Position numbers and translations under genes: made by a program. From Calliopum simillimum (Eukaryota > Arthropoda > Insecta > Diptera > Lauxaniidae): a stretch of DNA of 64,000 nucleotides. The stretch's first letter is position 1; every line of letters begins with the position of its first letter. Positions 44,422 to 56,278 of this stretch are shown here, in pieces. Below the pieces are notes generated by a model, which saw only the letters and a list, made by a program, of their open reading frames with translations, was not told where the DNA came from and ran no database searches. The DNA lies in NCBI GenBank assembly GCA_951812925.1, contig OX638368.1, positions 23,375,187 to 23,439,186 of the forward strand, read 5' to 3'.

Positions 44422-45326
44422 CAGGGTCCGCCAAATAACTTTTTTTTTTTTTTTGAAAATTCTTTAAAAAAAAACTACTAGACATTTTCTCAAATTTATT
44501 TTTTTTTTTTTGAAAGTACAATCCGGTTAATAATGGAAAATAATTTCATTCAAATGGCTGCCTCGGCTGGCCATGCAGTAGCCTACACGATCGGTCCAAT
44601 TTTTAAGCACATTATCGATTGTGTGCAGCTGTATTTTACCAATGGCTTCACGAATATTGTTCTTTAAAGCGTCAATTGTCTCTGGCTTGTCGGCGTAACA
44701 CTTATCTTTGAGGGCACCACACAAATAATAATGCAACGGTGTCAAATCGCAGCTCCGAGGTGGCCAAACGTCATCAGCTCTGCGGCTGATAATGCGATCT
44801 TCAAAAACAGGGCGCAAAACATCGAGTGCAGCTTCGGCTGTGTGGCACGTAGCGCCGTCCTGTTGAAACCAAATGTTGCCAATATCCTCCTCTTCAATTT
44901 TTGTGAACAAAAATTCGTTCAACATGGCCCGATAACGATCGCCATTGACTGTAACGGCCACTCCGAAGAAAAATGGCCCAATTATGCCTCTGGACCAAAA
45001 TCCGCACCAAACAGTGACTCGTTTTGGGTGCAGCGGCTTTTCAATGTATGCGTGTGGGTTTTCTGTGCTCCAAATGCGACAATTTTGCTTGTTTACATAC
45101 CCGCCAAGATCAAAATGAGCTTCATCTTCATTTTTTTGGCAAAATCGGTATCTTTTGCAAGTCGATCGCAGGCCCACTTAGCGAAGCGTTGTTCAAGCGT
45201 ATACACAACCATATTCGTTTAGCGGAAGGACAAAACTAATTATTTGTCAAATCAGACATAGGCTCAGTGTTACCATTCACGAAATAAGCACTAGTTGAAA
45301 AAAAAAACGTTAGATGGCGGACCCTG
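44422..45326 (-). mobile_element. Rosa-type mariner, internally deleted
   Basis: TIRs CAGGGTCCGCCAAATAAC and, inverted, CAGGGTCCGCCATCTAAC are flanked by TA (44420-44421 and 45327-45328). At 905 bp it is about 0.4 kb shorter than a full rosa-type element; the missing part is the N-terminal DNA-binding region. The transposase reads on the minus strand. Confidence 0.92.
44527..45240 (-). pseudogene. Rosa-type transposase lacking third catalytic aspartate
   Basis: The long frame (44527-45177) holds NEDEAHFDLGGYVNKQNCRI (first aspartate region), RVTVWCGFWSRGIIGPFFF, WFQQDGATCHTAEAALDVL (second aspartate) and RSCDLTPLHYYLCG. At the DD41D position the third aspartate is histidine (PLHYY instead of PLDYF). 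Upstream, an overlapping frame gives TLEQRFAKWACDRLAKDTDF, separated by a frameshift at a run of seven A near 45134-45140. The HTH region is deleted. The protein could not catalyse transposition. Confidence 0.92.
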
Positions 45327-45329
45327 TAC

Positions 45330-45963
45330 TAAACTTCAGCACACTCCAGTGATTAGCTTCTTGAAAAATATTAAAATCGTACCTCCTACAGTTTTGGAAA
45401 AAATTACAGAAAACTGTTAAAAACTGCCAAATACACTAAATTTTGCATTTCGGATGAGTATTAATGCGCTATTATTGATAGCATTTTATTTGTAGGAGAA
45501 GCATAACCAAGGGAATTTGTAAGGGTGGATCGTTTAGCAGCTCTTTGAAATAACAACAAAAAAAAAGAATTTTCGAAATTTCACCCTACCGTAAAAACTT
45601 GTTGTTCCAAGGTTACCACAAAATCACACAGCAATAAATTTTTAAAATCATTTCAACCCATATAGCCTTTTTTAAGTCTTTTTGAGCCGTTTTTCCAAAA
45701 AATGGGTTAAAGTGTTCTGAAAAAATATTTAACAAAAAAAAAAACACTAAGTACAAAAAGTGTCTATTGGATTTTTATTAGTATATCCATAATTGTACTA
45801 TGGAGTAACTGAACTAAAAAACAAAACCGATAATTTTTCAAGATACCACAACCATTTGGGGTTCATTTGACATTAAATTTTTCAATTTGAGTTTGTTTAT
45901 GTAAAGAAAAGTATTTGATAAAATATTTTTAAAAAATTGACAAATTCCGATTAAGTGTTCTAA
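45330..45963. other. AT-rich sequence without recognisable gene
   Basis: Nothing supportable was found. Confidence 0.3.
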
Positions 45964-45965
45964 TA

Positions 45966-46645
45966 TCGTCGGGTTTAAACTATAACTAGACATCATTTTT
46001 CAAGTTTTGAGAAAAAAGCGTTTTAAGTTTTTTGAAATTCGTTTTTTATATGGGATTTTGCAGTTTTCTGCTTTTTATTCTTTTTATTCTTTATATGAAA
46101 TTATATGGGGACTACATTTCAAAAAATGTACTAGACTAACTGCTGAAACAGAATGTGTAGCTGAAGCTTGAAGTGCGAAGTAAGCTACGAACTGTCAAAA
46201 GTAGACTACCCTTATTTCAATACGCGTAGTACAAAGTTCGAACTTTTCAACTTTGTCGCTTGCTGCATGCCTTTTGACAGAAGAACAATGTTACCGAATG
46301 GATGAAAATTAATTTGTAAACATTTTTTAATGATTTTAAAGGTTGATTCATCGCAAAATTCATGCAAATTTCATAAGAAAAGCAGCGAATAAAGTTATAA
46401 AAAATATTATAAGTTTCAAGAGGTTATGTCATTTTATAATTTATGCAAATTTTATAAAGAAATGAGATCGGCAATTCTATTCCATATGAAGCGAATTTCT
46501 CCATTCTGTTTATAGAAATTCTCGATGCGCTTCATCGTCTGCTACACTTCATTTTGTACTACAGCGGCAATCTACAGCGTCATCATTCTGTTCAGCTCAA
46601 AACACCAAAATGAGTAGATGTCTAGTTGTAGTTTTAATCCGACGA
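45966..46645. mobile_element. MITE of the 1568-1825 family, longer copy
   Basis: Ends TCGTCGGGTTTAAACTATAA and, inverted, TCGTCGGATTAAAACTACAA match the nested MITE at 1568 and are TA-flanked (45964-45965 and 46646-46647). About 160 bp on the left (TTTTGAGAAAAA through GGGGACTACATTTCAAAAAA) is shared with that copy. The extra middle at 46142-46596 is itself bounded by inverted words. Confidence 0.87.
46142..46596. mobile_element. Inner segment with its own short TIRs
   Basis: GCTGAAACAGAATG at the left and, inverted, GCTGAACAGAATG at the right bound a 455-bp segment that is absent from the short copy at 1568-1825. It is either a nested MITE or the original middle of a longer element. No coding capacity and no clear target duplication. 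Confidence 0.5.
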
Positions 46646-46889
46646 TATATGGCCTATAGTGGAAGTTATATCGTTTTTTATTGGCCAAAAATGTTTTTTA
46701 TTTGGTAGATTTGTTTGGTCCAATCAGTTTCAAAATAGTTTTATGATAGGCTAATCCCTCACAGAAGCGGCGAATAACTTCTCTTATTTGGACAGTACCC
46801 TGATCAGTACCTTAACCTACCAAAATTGTTTTTGACAAATTCTGAAAATTTTATGCGTTAAACCATCTTCAATGTCGAATTGCTCATCA

Positions 46890-47560
46890 GATGTCCATAA
46901 CATCTGATCTCTTTTTAATACGTTTGAATCAAATGTCAAAAATGGGAACGCGTTCGTTCGAAGACATGATGGAAACGATTGCTGATGCAAAAATACGTAA
47001 ATCGAGTAATGACCCTATGCTTCGAGAGAAGATAAATGACATAAGAGGCAGATTTTTATTCGTATTTAACATTCGCTGAAGCCCAACTTAGTATGTAAAG
47101 GAATGGAAAGAACATTTCTGTGAAATTTTCAATTCAACCTCTATTAAATTTTTGTAATAAGTAAGAATCACCGGTTAAGTAAAACTTGGCGACTCACAGT
47201 AGTCGAAACTAATCACGAAAGCATACCGTATGACAAAATTTAATATTCTACATGCCCTGCTCATCATAATGTGGAATGAAAAGCTTTAACCGGAAGATTG
47301 TTAATTGTAATCGATTTGGCTATTCCAGCACTCGAAAGAAGCAGCATCTCCCGAAAAAGCTTATGACACATCAGGTTGCTGTCAACAAAATTTCTTCCAT
47401 AGCCATGAGTCCGGCTAATGTTGATGCCATTTGCATCTTAACATCCAGACAATCGGATAAAACCTAATTTTGGAATCGAAAAAGGACGGCAAAAAAATTA
47501 ATGCATCCAAGACTAATAATTTGAATCAAACCCATCCAGATATGATATCACTGCAAAAAT
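46890..47560 (+). pseudogene. Decayed RTE-like retrotransposon, second long copy
   Basis: In order on the plus strand: KEWKEHFCEIFNST (about 47097-47140), the linker that precedes RT in this group; VDAICILTSRQSDK (about 47421-47462), corresponding to YADDICLLSSKHSD of motif C; and LILESKKDGKKINASKT (about 47465-47515), corresponding to LESQKTGLKINVSKT. Most of the RT between is lost. It aligns in layout with 35690-36985. Confidence 0.7.
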
Positions 47561-47719
47561 AAGCAATGATAACAGGTGGTAGCATGATCTTGGAGAGTGT
47601 GACAAGAAAAGCAGTGAAAGACAGAATATAATTGATATAATATGATGGTTTACGATTAACTCCACAAAAATGAAAGTGATTCTACAATAACGTAAGGAAG
47701 GTTTCGGAATCAGTGGGTC

Positions 47720-48790
47720 CAAATCATTTTCAAGAAAGTAAACTTATTGCTTTGCACAGTTGTTCTTTTTTTTTTGTGGAGTGTTTTTAATTGTCTGAGT
47801 AAGCGGATTTAAAGCTGTCAGATTAATAATGCAAGAAATGTAGTAAAGACCTTGCGCATACAAGCATTCATCATGTGCTACAAGTTTTGCAAAAACAGAA
47901 AAAAATCTCTATTATTTCTGTAGTTGAACTTTTCAAATGTTGTTTACATTTTATTGCGAAAGAGAAATATCAAAACAAAGTATTTCTTTTTTTCCTACGA
48001 GTACACGTATATTTTAATTCACGCGCTGCTCCGTGATATATAAACTGAGGAACAAATTAATTTATTAGTTGTGTCTTGCTTTAGCGCCTATTTATATGCT
48101 AATATTTTTAGTTATTTAAACAAAGCAAATATCTAAGTACTAATGTATGTAAGCAGGGATGTGTTTACGTCATTAATTACAAACACTTTACGTCAACTGT
48201 GGAACAAATGAGTTAAGTGGCATGAAAAATACAATATCAATGTAAATATTGATAATATATAAAAGTATTATATCGAAGATAATGACTTTGTTGATGAATT
48301 ATGTGATGTCTGATACGGTTTCTTTGTTTTTTTTTTTTTTGTTGAATTGCTTATTATATTGTTATCAAAACTACCCAAGGTCATGGGTGCCTAAAACGTC
48401 AGAAATTTAAGAAATCCTTATCTAAGGTAAATGTACCCAATTCCGTCAGTTTTTCTTTTTTCTTGAAAAATTAGAAAACTAAACGCAGTTTCAAAGATTT
48501 TTGAACCAAAACATACATAATATATACTTTTAGTTAATGCCACAAAATTCAAACTCAATTTTTTTATTAGTTCATAAATTTTTAATGATTTTTCAAATTT
48601 CCCAATTAACTTGATTTTGAACGCGTTTGTCTTGCATACTAATTTTTGGAAGGGTTTCCAGGATTACATGTTTGTACAAATAATTGAAATTTGTTAAATT
48701 AACGATTTATGTTTAATTAAAAATCGTTTTCTAATAGTTTTAAAGCAAAATAAACCACTTTTTACAATGAAAACTATGATTTTATTTACA
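47720..48790. other. AT-rich sequence without recognisable gene
   Basis: No boundaries or motifs could be supported. Confidence 0.3.
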
Positions 48791-48794
48791 GCTT

Positions 48795-49522
48795 GGGCCC
48801 TAATAACTGTCGCACTTTTTTGAAGCTTTTATTTAAGAAAATAGGCATGCATTGACTTGTCAATGTCACAAAAAAAATTTTAACAGCCATTGTGAAATTA
48901 GCTGAACCCAAAGTTTTCGCGATAAGTTCCTTTTTAAAGCTTGTGAGCGATGGAAGCGAAGAGAGAGCTAATACAAAAGTTACATTTCCAAGGCAAAAAA
49001 ATAGGGGAGATTGTTAAGTTGCTTCAGAAGCTAGATGTCAACCGCAGATATATTTAGCGTACTGTGACTCGATTAAAGACAAAACAAAGTGTTGATATAT
49101 CTAAGAATACCGGACGAAAATACATGGTTAAACATGAGCTTTGGTGAAGATTATTTATGAGCGAATAAGAAGAAATTGCGCCATTTCAGGGAAACGATTC
49201 GCCAAGGACTTAAATGCGAGCTGTAAAACCATCAAAAACGTCATTAGAGAAAACTTAAAGATGGAGGCTTATAGAAAGAAAAGGATTCATGGTCTTACGG
49301 AGCGTCAAAAATAAATGCGGAAGTAAAGAAGCACTCTACTCCTTCGACGGCAAGCAAAGTGCAAGATCATATTTTCGGATGAGAAGTTGTTCATACTGCA
49401 AATAAGTCACAACCCATAGAATGAGCCAATTATATAAATTAAGAAAAAAATAGGTTTCCAAACCAAAATGCCCTTTAGTTCTTTTTTTCTGTGAAAAATA
49501 TGGTGCGACAGTTATTAGGCCC
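48795..49522 (+). mobile_element. maT-like Tc1/mariner element, internally deleted
   Basis: Inverted ends GGGCCCTAATAACTGTCGCA and GGGCCTAATAACTGTCGCAC pair with a one-base slip. TA follows the right end (49523-49524); the left side reads TT. The 728-bp body keeps the 5' half of a transposase gene, so the 3' half with the last two catalytic residues is deleted. Confidence 0.8.
48951..49420 (+). pseudogene. maT-like transposase N-terminal half, broken
   Basis: From ATG at 48951 the frame reads EAKRELIQKLHFQGKKIGEI with an HTH-like layout, then a stop. Other frames continue RRNCAISGKRFAKDLNASCK and KTIKNVIRENLKMEAYRKK, a second HTH, and FSDEKLFILQ with the first catalytic aspartate (about 49375-49405). 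These words fit maT-type or related Tc1/mariner transposases. Several stops and shifts are present, and the region after FSDEKLF is missing. Confidence 0.75.
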
Positions 49523-49681
49523 TACGCTGCATTCCGGAACTAGGTGTATAATTTTGTATATATTATTAAATTTTAAAATATATAAAATGAAGAAACTTGA
49601 TATTTTAGATGGTCGTTTAAAGAAAATACATCAAATTTTAAGTTAGCACGGATTTAGATGCACGCGCTTACGGAGTTATGC

Positions 49682-49976
49682 CCCAGACAGACGGCAGCTC
49701 TAACGCACATTACAGACGCAATAATGTGAAACTTTTTATTGCATGATTTTAGGCATTAACTAAAAGAAAAATTTCCCAATTCAGAGTTCAAAAATTCTAA
49801 TTAGCTTTTCTGATGCTTAACTCACTATTAATCTTGTTTTTGATGTTTTAAATTTTTTTGGACCCTGAATTGGGGAATTTCTTTTAGTCAATGTCTATGA
49901 AATATGTATTTAAAAAATGCCTAAAATCATGCAATAAAAAGTCTGTAATGTGCATTAGAGCTGCCGTCTGTCTGGG
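49682..49976. mobile_element. Fold-back MITE with CCCAGACAGACGGCAGCTC ends
   Basis: Two arms of about 105 bp pair closely (CCCAGACAGACGGCAGCTC at the outside, CATGATTTTAGGCATT and CCCAATTCAG inside), with a short loop near 49795-49865. It is 295 bp and non-coding. I could not define the target duplication. Confidence 0.85.
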
Positions 49977-50199
49977 ACATTAGGTTCATTAGGAATTATT
50001 ATAATATAGGATTATGATGCTATAATTTAGCACTAATCGACTACGGATAGATCCATTCTTATGAAAATTCATACATTCGGTCTGAAAATTGGGTTGTAAG
50101 ACTTAGACTTACACTTACCTTAAAGCTACAAAAAATATAGCTTTTCATTGGTCTTGAAGTTAACTGACAAGACAAGTTAATTTTTAGCCAGAAAATCTG

Positions 50200-50525
50200 A
50201 TATTGTCACGGTTTGACTAGAACAAAAGTTATTGCCTACTATTAGAAGAACGCCTAAAAAAAATCAGTCTTGATGCCATGACTTAGGCTAAAGTTTTAAT
50301 AACTTGAAAATCAACATCCATATTACTGTGCAATGTGGACCAAATTTTTTTTTGTAGAAATTGCCGTTAGCGATATATTTGCAAAAAACTGATTTTCTCG
50401 ACTTTTTGAACCCGATATCTCACAAAGGCACCACCACTCACGGTTTGACTACAACAAAAGTTAATACCTACTATTGCAAGAACGAACACCAACAAAATAA
50501 TTCAGTCTTGATACTATGAGGAGGG
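50200..50525. repeat. Two diverged direct copies, about 240 bp apart
   Basis: CACGGTTTGACTAGAACAAA (about 50208) and CACGGTTTGACTACAACAAA (about 50439) start two parallel stretches that continue through CTACTATT and CAGTCTTGAT. It is a small tandem duplication of unknown origin. Confidence 0.65.
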
Positions 50526-50529
50526 TCAG

Positions 50530-51635
50530 TCACTAAAAATATATTGAAACTAAAGGGGTATATAGATTTTCGTATACTATTTGTGTGGTTGAGGAGCAGT
50601 ATCTATTTCCGAAAAGTGCAATGATTAGCAAATTTTCTAAATTGAAATTTTTTCGAAAACATAACTTTACATTTAATAAGCTTTAACATTTACAAATCTA
50701 ACTTGTTTTCAAAAATATTCAGGGAATTTCTTAATTGAACTATTTTTTGTAGAATGGCATATAAAATATATAAAATTTTATCAATCAATTTTTTCGACAT
50801 ATGCCGACTAACGCAGCACTGTGCGTATTTGTCATCAGCAGGTCCAATTCAATAAGAAACTGCTATTAAGATTAATGTTTTAAAATGAAAAATTATTTCA
50901 TTTGTCACACAGAGTATTATTTGCATGCTTGATTAAAATTTAGCTATAGAACTTATTTGGCTAATTTTCAAAATACATTACAATCAATATCAACCTTTTC
51001 AATACTTCAAGCGCCTTATTGTTCTACTTATATATTATTGTATTATGTTCATAGAATACATAAGCATTTTAAAAATTCTAAGTTTCTTTGGAATAAAAAT
51101 GCAATTCAAATTAATATTCATGGGAAATTTCTGTCTCGTTCATGTTTTGTAAAAGATTCCATATGGGGTCAATAACACACAAACTGTCTCAATGAAGTTA
51201 GCCTTGTACATATAAAACATATTAATGTTTGATCACAATATGATACTTTCGAAAAGCGCTTTTGAAGCATTACATACCTTCTGCATTAAACTTTTCCAAT
51301 GGGTGCAACAAAAAAGAAAACAAAATTAAATGTACTAATAAGAATCAACAACTATTGTAAATTAATAAAATAAAGTTGAATCATCAAACTTCACGGGTTC
51401 TTTACTTAAGCGAGTGAGTACGATGATAAACTGTTTAAACATGTGGTTGAAGCAAAAAAACAAAAATATCGCCTCAATATGAACTGTTGACTAATACTGC
51501 AGAGAAAAATTATTTAAAAAATTGTTTCGGAATTTCAACGCTGGATTTTGTTTTAGTAATCAATGTGTTTTGCATTATATCTCAAACATTTTAAACTTTT
51601 TAAGTCTTGTTATCGGAATAAAATATTAATATAAT
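50530..51635. other. AT-rich sequence without recognisable gene
   Basis: Nothing supportable was found. Confidence 0.3.
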
Positions 51636-51639
51636 GGTC

Positions 51640-52250
51640 TTCACTTTGCACACTTTTTGACAAGTGTATGGTATATAAATATATTTGGCATCTATCTACC
51701 ACATTTCATCAAAATAGCTTGTATAGTTTGGGAGATATAACGTGGTTGAGTGCTTTATCGTGAAAAGTGTTAAATTGGTACATTCAAATGAAATACTTTA
51801 CTCTATTATACTGTATTTATTATTATTTCTGTATTTTTCATCTAAGGTTATTTTATCAATAATTTTGATTTTGAAAATAAATTTTCATTCTAAAGAATTT
51901 CTTCAAATAAAAATCATCATTGTGTGATATATTTAAATATAAAAGGATATTTCAATAAAAAGTAGGTGTGGCACTTATTCAACTATGAACACTTTTTGAC
52001 CAAAGTGCGGTATTTATGTTCGGCACCGGCGTACAAAATTTCAACAAAAGAGCTTGTACAACTAAAGAGACATAACATGTTGAAATGTTGAACTGTTATA
52101 AAGTGAAAGTGGCACTCACTTAATTACGCCCACTTTTCGACCAGTTCATGGCTTTTACATATAATCGGTACCTACGTATTGAATTTCATAAAAATAGCTT
52201 GTATACTTTAAGAGATATAACCTATTAAAATGCCTAAAATTTATGGTGGA
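51640..52250 (+). repeat. Degenerate minisatellite, three units
   Basis: Units near 51650, 51993 and 52135 share CACTTTTTGAC or CACTTTTCGACCAG, then ATTTCATnAAAATAGCTTGTATA and GAGATATAAC. The last two are about 143 bp apart and include GTGGCACT words. A non-repeat stretch (about 51780-51945) separates the first unit from the rest. Confidence 0.65.
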
Positions 52251-52689
52251 ATATAATATCCAATTCTCTTAAAGGGGTCTTACCCTATTAGAGGTCTGCA
52301 CAAGATATCTTGTTGGAGTCTTAAGACATTCCGATTCAAGATAAATTATATCTGGTACCCACTTTCAATTTATCAATTACTTCAGTTCAGTGCCGCTTGC
52401 TAATGTCTTGACAGTACTTTGATATGAGAGAAGAAAAAACAATTACTGCACAGACCAGTATTGTTTGATTTACTTCAGTTTAGTTCAAGCTTAATGCATA
52501 TACTGCAAATGGAGTGTACACTACAAAATGCTACTTTAGTGACATAAGTAGTATAACGCTCTTCTTCTTATGCTCTCTCTCTCTCGCGAAAATGTATGAA
52601 AGCTACTATTATACTGGGTTGGCAATGCGTTGCAACTTGCGAATGTTTTTCTACTCGCACATTTTAAGGCCTAACGAAATAACCGGAGA

Positions 52690-53376
52690 GCCAGCGCTTA
52701 AAAATGACTTTGCGTTTCTAAAAGCTGGTTTTGTTATACAGTTGGTATAATGCATATAAATAACAGTTATGTCGGTCAGTCAGTTAAACGTTAGAACAAG
52801 GCTGGTCAGCAGCCTCGTGAAAGGTATAATGCTTTTTTTTACTCAAGAGGGAAGCAGCTTACGCAAAAAGTGTTCATGGCATAAAATGCTAAGAATTGTC
52901 CAAGGAACAGGTGTGAATTTTTTTGGATTTTTTTTTTTTTATTTTTTTTGGAAAATGTTAACTTAATTTTTTAAAAATTTTTCAGAAAAAATCCAAAAAA
53001 ATTCACTCGTATTCCTTGGACGATTCTAAGAATTTTATGCCATGTACACTTTTTTCGTAATATGTCTTCCTCTTGAGTAAAAAAAGCGTTTTACATTTCA
53101 CGAGGCTGCTGACCAGCCTTGTTGTAACGTTTAACTGACTGACAGACATAATTGTTACTTATATGCATTATACAATCTGTATAACAAATTTCAGCCTTTA
53201 GAAATTAATTCGATCACCATCGAAATCATGACATATTTGAGACCATGTATCAGCCGCCTGTTCTAAAGTTCGCTTGACTGATCGACAGCTTATGTGTGTA
53301 CACAATAACTATAAGCAACTGTAACAAAACCAGCTTTAAGAAATGCAAAGTCATTTTTAAGCGCTGGGTCTTAGAC
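52690..53376. mobile_element. Fold-back block inside family Y copy B
   Basis: Bases 52690-52960 are repeated inverted at about 52980-53205 (CAAGGCTGGTCAGCAGCCTC, TATAATGCATATAA, GTTATACAG). A second inverted match to the outer 50 bp (CCAGCGCTTAAAAATGACTT) lies at 53328-53376 beyond a 120-bp interruption. Poly-T runs mark the centre. It is non-coding. Confidence 0.75.
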
Positions 53377-53387
53377 TTAAAATAGAC

Positions 53388-53741
53388 GTGATGAGACGAT
53401 AGCAACTGAACGATTATTTGCACTCTGTACGTCTGTTTTGACATTTCGCCCAAAACGCTACGTTAGCAAACGAATCGAAACAGATCAGCGTTTTACAAAA
53501 AAATTAATCATTTTAAATATTTAATTTATTCATTGTAATTTATTTATCAAAAATATTTTTGTTTTGCGGCCAAACAACTGTTGCGACGAGGAGTGACGGT
53601 TTGAAGTTCGGTTCTTACGGAACAAAACGTCTAGTCACAATGTTTCGTTCACTTTCGATCAGTTACGTACGTTCATTTTGGTTATCAACATTTGTTTACA
53701 TTTGCTTGAATTTACTCGTTTCGTCTCGACACGTCTATTTT
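53388..53741. mobile_element. Inverted-repeat MITE inside family Y copy B
   Basis: AAAATAGACGTGATGAGACG on the left pairs with CGTCTCGACACGTCTATTTT on the right. The body is GC-richer than its surroundings and non-coding. The target duplication is unclear. Confidence 0.6.
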
Positions 53742-53959
53742 GGTTAGCCCTTTACACTGAAGTAAGTATTTGTGAGAATCAGTTTTTTTTTGGCGCTGCT
53801 AAAACAAGACAATGTACTTCAGTGTCAAAATGCAATCAGTGTAAAGTGAAAAGTTGAATCTTGAATTTATGGATCGAATACTTTAGTTCAGTATTAAATG
53901 TGCGATTAAAAAAAATTCATAAATTTCAAGATACATATATTGTGCAGGCCTCTAATATG

Positions 53960-55480
53960 TATTTGTAATTTTATTATCGGCCTAAAATCTAATTTTTTTC
54001 TCTCCTGTAAAATTTTGTCCATGAAAATAATGTCCATTTTCAGTTATGCAAAGTTTTTATTTCTTTATATGTTATATTTCATTTCATTTATATATACTTG
54101 TATTCGTAAATGTATACGGCTTACACATATCTGCAAAACCTTTTCGATTAGATTATGTGTACTTGAATTATTTGAAGAATTATGGCACTTATTAATTTTC
54201 TTTTTTTGATTTTTTCGATTGATATCTATAGATAGCTGAACTTGAATTGCCAGCAACAAGAGCATATTTTGAAATGATTTGTGCTATATTGAGCTCAATT
54301 CTGAATATTTCATTTGAGGACGATTTGGGCTTGATATAAGTATATTTTTTTTATGATGTTTTTCAATACTACTCATTTGGGTTCTGTTACGCTTTCCTAT
54401 GCTATTTGATGCTTTCCTACTTTTTTGAAAGTTGTCGAATATTTTTTAAGTTTTTTCGATACTATCCTTTCAATATATGTATGTATTCGGATAATCTAGC
54501 AAACTTCAAACTTCAAGGCGAAAAAACGCGAATTGTTCCACATAAAAAATGTTAACAAATCGACTATCGACCGAGCAGGGATGGTTTTTATGATGCTATT
54601 CATTAAGAAGCTTAGCCTTTTTTCAAAACACATAGACACGTTATTTTATTTGAAATTAAAAATTTAACCTAATTTTCTTGGAAAAATTACATCCTTTGTT
54701 GAAGTAGTACATATCAACAAACAATGTAATAATATTAAAATTTATGAACATAAAAATTCAATTATTAATAGCGCCAAACACCATAGTGTTACAAAAACCG
54801 TCAATCTCCAACATTAATTTGCTATTAAAATTGAATTTATATATTAAAAAACATATAACCAAGTACTTACTTATGTTACATACTCTTAAAATTCTTATCT
54901 CACAGTAATTTATTCTACATAAATAAATGTTCATCAAAGTTGTAAATTAAATAACAATACTCGCACAACTTCATTGCTGCAGTTTCAGTAGAAGATGCGT
55001 TTAAAAAAATAAAAATGATTACAACAATTTAAAAAAAAACTACTTAATATATTGTATATAAAAATAAATTACTATACAAAAACTTCAAAGCGTAGTGCTT
55101 TCGAAAAAGTCAAAGTCCCGCTTAAGATTCTCTTTTACTGATAACGCAAATTGACTGCAATAAGAATTTTTTTTATATTCTTGAAGAAAAAAAGAAGAAA
55201 AGGAAGGAAATCACTATATGCACTGTACTTACATATGTACGCACTTGTACTTGTATAAATATTAAAATATTTATTTTTTATAAAATGAAATTCTCTCGAA
55301 AGATTAAAAAAACCAAGTTTTTTGCACAAGATCGGAATAACAATGCTTCAAATGCGTGGACTAAGAAAAGATTTTAAGTGAAATACAGAAACCATTAAAA
55401 AAGGGCGTCATTCAAACACAGACACACTGGAATTGAAAAAAGAAAATACTCTTAGTTAAAATTATATATAAAAATATTTA
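53960..55480. other. AT-rich sequence without recognisable gene
   Basis: Only short low-complexity frames were seen. Confidence 0.3.
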
Positions 55481-56110
55481 TATAATGGCAAAGAAATTAA
55501 GCAGTAAATTATCCGAAATGACTCTAGTTCTCCAGAAATCCTTGTTTAAAAGTGCGAAAATAGCTGTTTTTAGGCATATTTGAAGTAGTACAGTAAACTG
55601 TGCATTAAATTTCAAAAAACCGTAACATTCCCCATTAAACTTTCCCAGTGTGCCAGATGATTCATATCTTCGCTTTTTTACCCGTTACGGATCCGTTACT
55701 GATCCGTTTGCGGGAGAAATTCCAAAAAAAAAAACGATTCGCTTTTTTTTTGGAACGGATCCGTAACGGTTAAAAAAGCGAAGATTTGAACCGTCTGGCA
55801 CACTGGGTTACCTAATTTTTCCAATAAGGTCCTTACTTTCTGAGTTATCATCCATTGATGTAACTCAACTCTCAACTCCGTAAAAATATAATTTAATCCT
55901 TTGTATGAAGTCAAAAAACTTTTAATTCAGTGGTTGATAACTCGGAAAGTAATGTTCTAATTAGAAAAGTTCAAAGGTAAAGTTTAATGTTTACTGTTAG
56001 TGTTACACTACTTACAATATGCCTCAAAACAGTTATTTTCGCACTTGAAACAAGGATATCTGCAGAACTTGAGTCAATCCTGACAAACAAATTATATTCA
56101 GGTATCGTAT
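55480..56110. repeat. Inverted-repeat family X, most complete copy
   Basis: Left-arm words TTCTCCAGAAATCCTTG, AGGCATATTTGAAGTAGTA and CTTACTTTCTGAGTTATC reappear inverted on the right as AACAAGGATATCTGCAGAA, TACTTACAATATGCCTC and GATAACTCGGAAAGTAA, around a centre near 55890. A hairpin element is inserted in the left arm at 55644. Partial copies lie at 16165 and 20050. Confidence 0.78.
55644..55807. mobile_element. 164-bp near-perfect hairpin element
   Basis: CCCAGTGTGCCAGATGATTC on the left pairs with an inverted match ending GTCTGGCACACTGGG on the right, and inside CTTCGCTTTTTTACCCGTTA pairs with AACGGTTAAAAAAGCGAAG. The loop holds TGATCCGTTTGCGGGAGAAA, also found at about 17780. It breaks family X, whose words continue on both sides. 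Confidence 0.85.
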
Positions 56111-56124
56111 GAGCTTAGTGAATC

Positions 56125-56278
56125 CAGTGGCGGATCGGCCTCATCGCCCCCCCCCCCCTCTCAAGCCAAGTGATTACATTTTTTTTTAATTATATATAAA
56201 GATTTTAAAAACATTCTGTTATTACCTAGAAATGTAGTCAATCAGCCCCCCCTCTTGACAATGCTGGATCCGCCACTG
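56125..56278. mobile_element. hAT-type MITE with 8-bp target duplication
   Basis: Ends CAGTGGCGGATCG and, inverted, CAGTGGCGGATCCAGC are flanked by an exact 8-bp duplication, AGTGAATC (56117-56124 and 56279-56286). CAGTG-type ends with 8 bp of duplication are the hAT signature. The 154-bp body has C-runs at both sides and is non-coding. Confidence 0.93.

Larger units (their letters stand above)
52289..53954. mobile_element. TIR element family Y, copy B
   Basis: Ends TAGAGGTCTGCACAAG and, inverted, TAGAGGCCTGCACAAT. The flanks of the body align with copy A (39637-41937) to about 52660 on the left and from about 53755 on the right. Between them lie an inverted-repeat block (52690-53376) and a further inverted-repeat element (53388-53741). 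There is no transposase frame. Confidence 0.68.
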
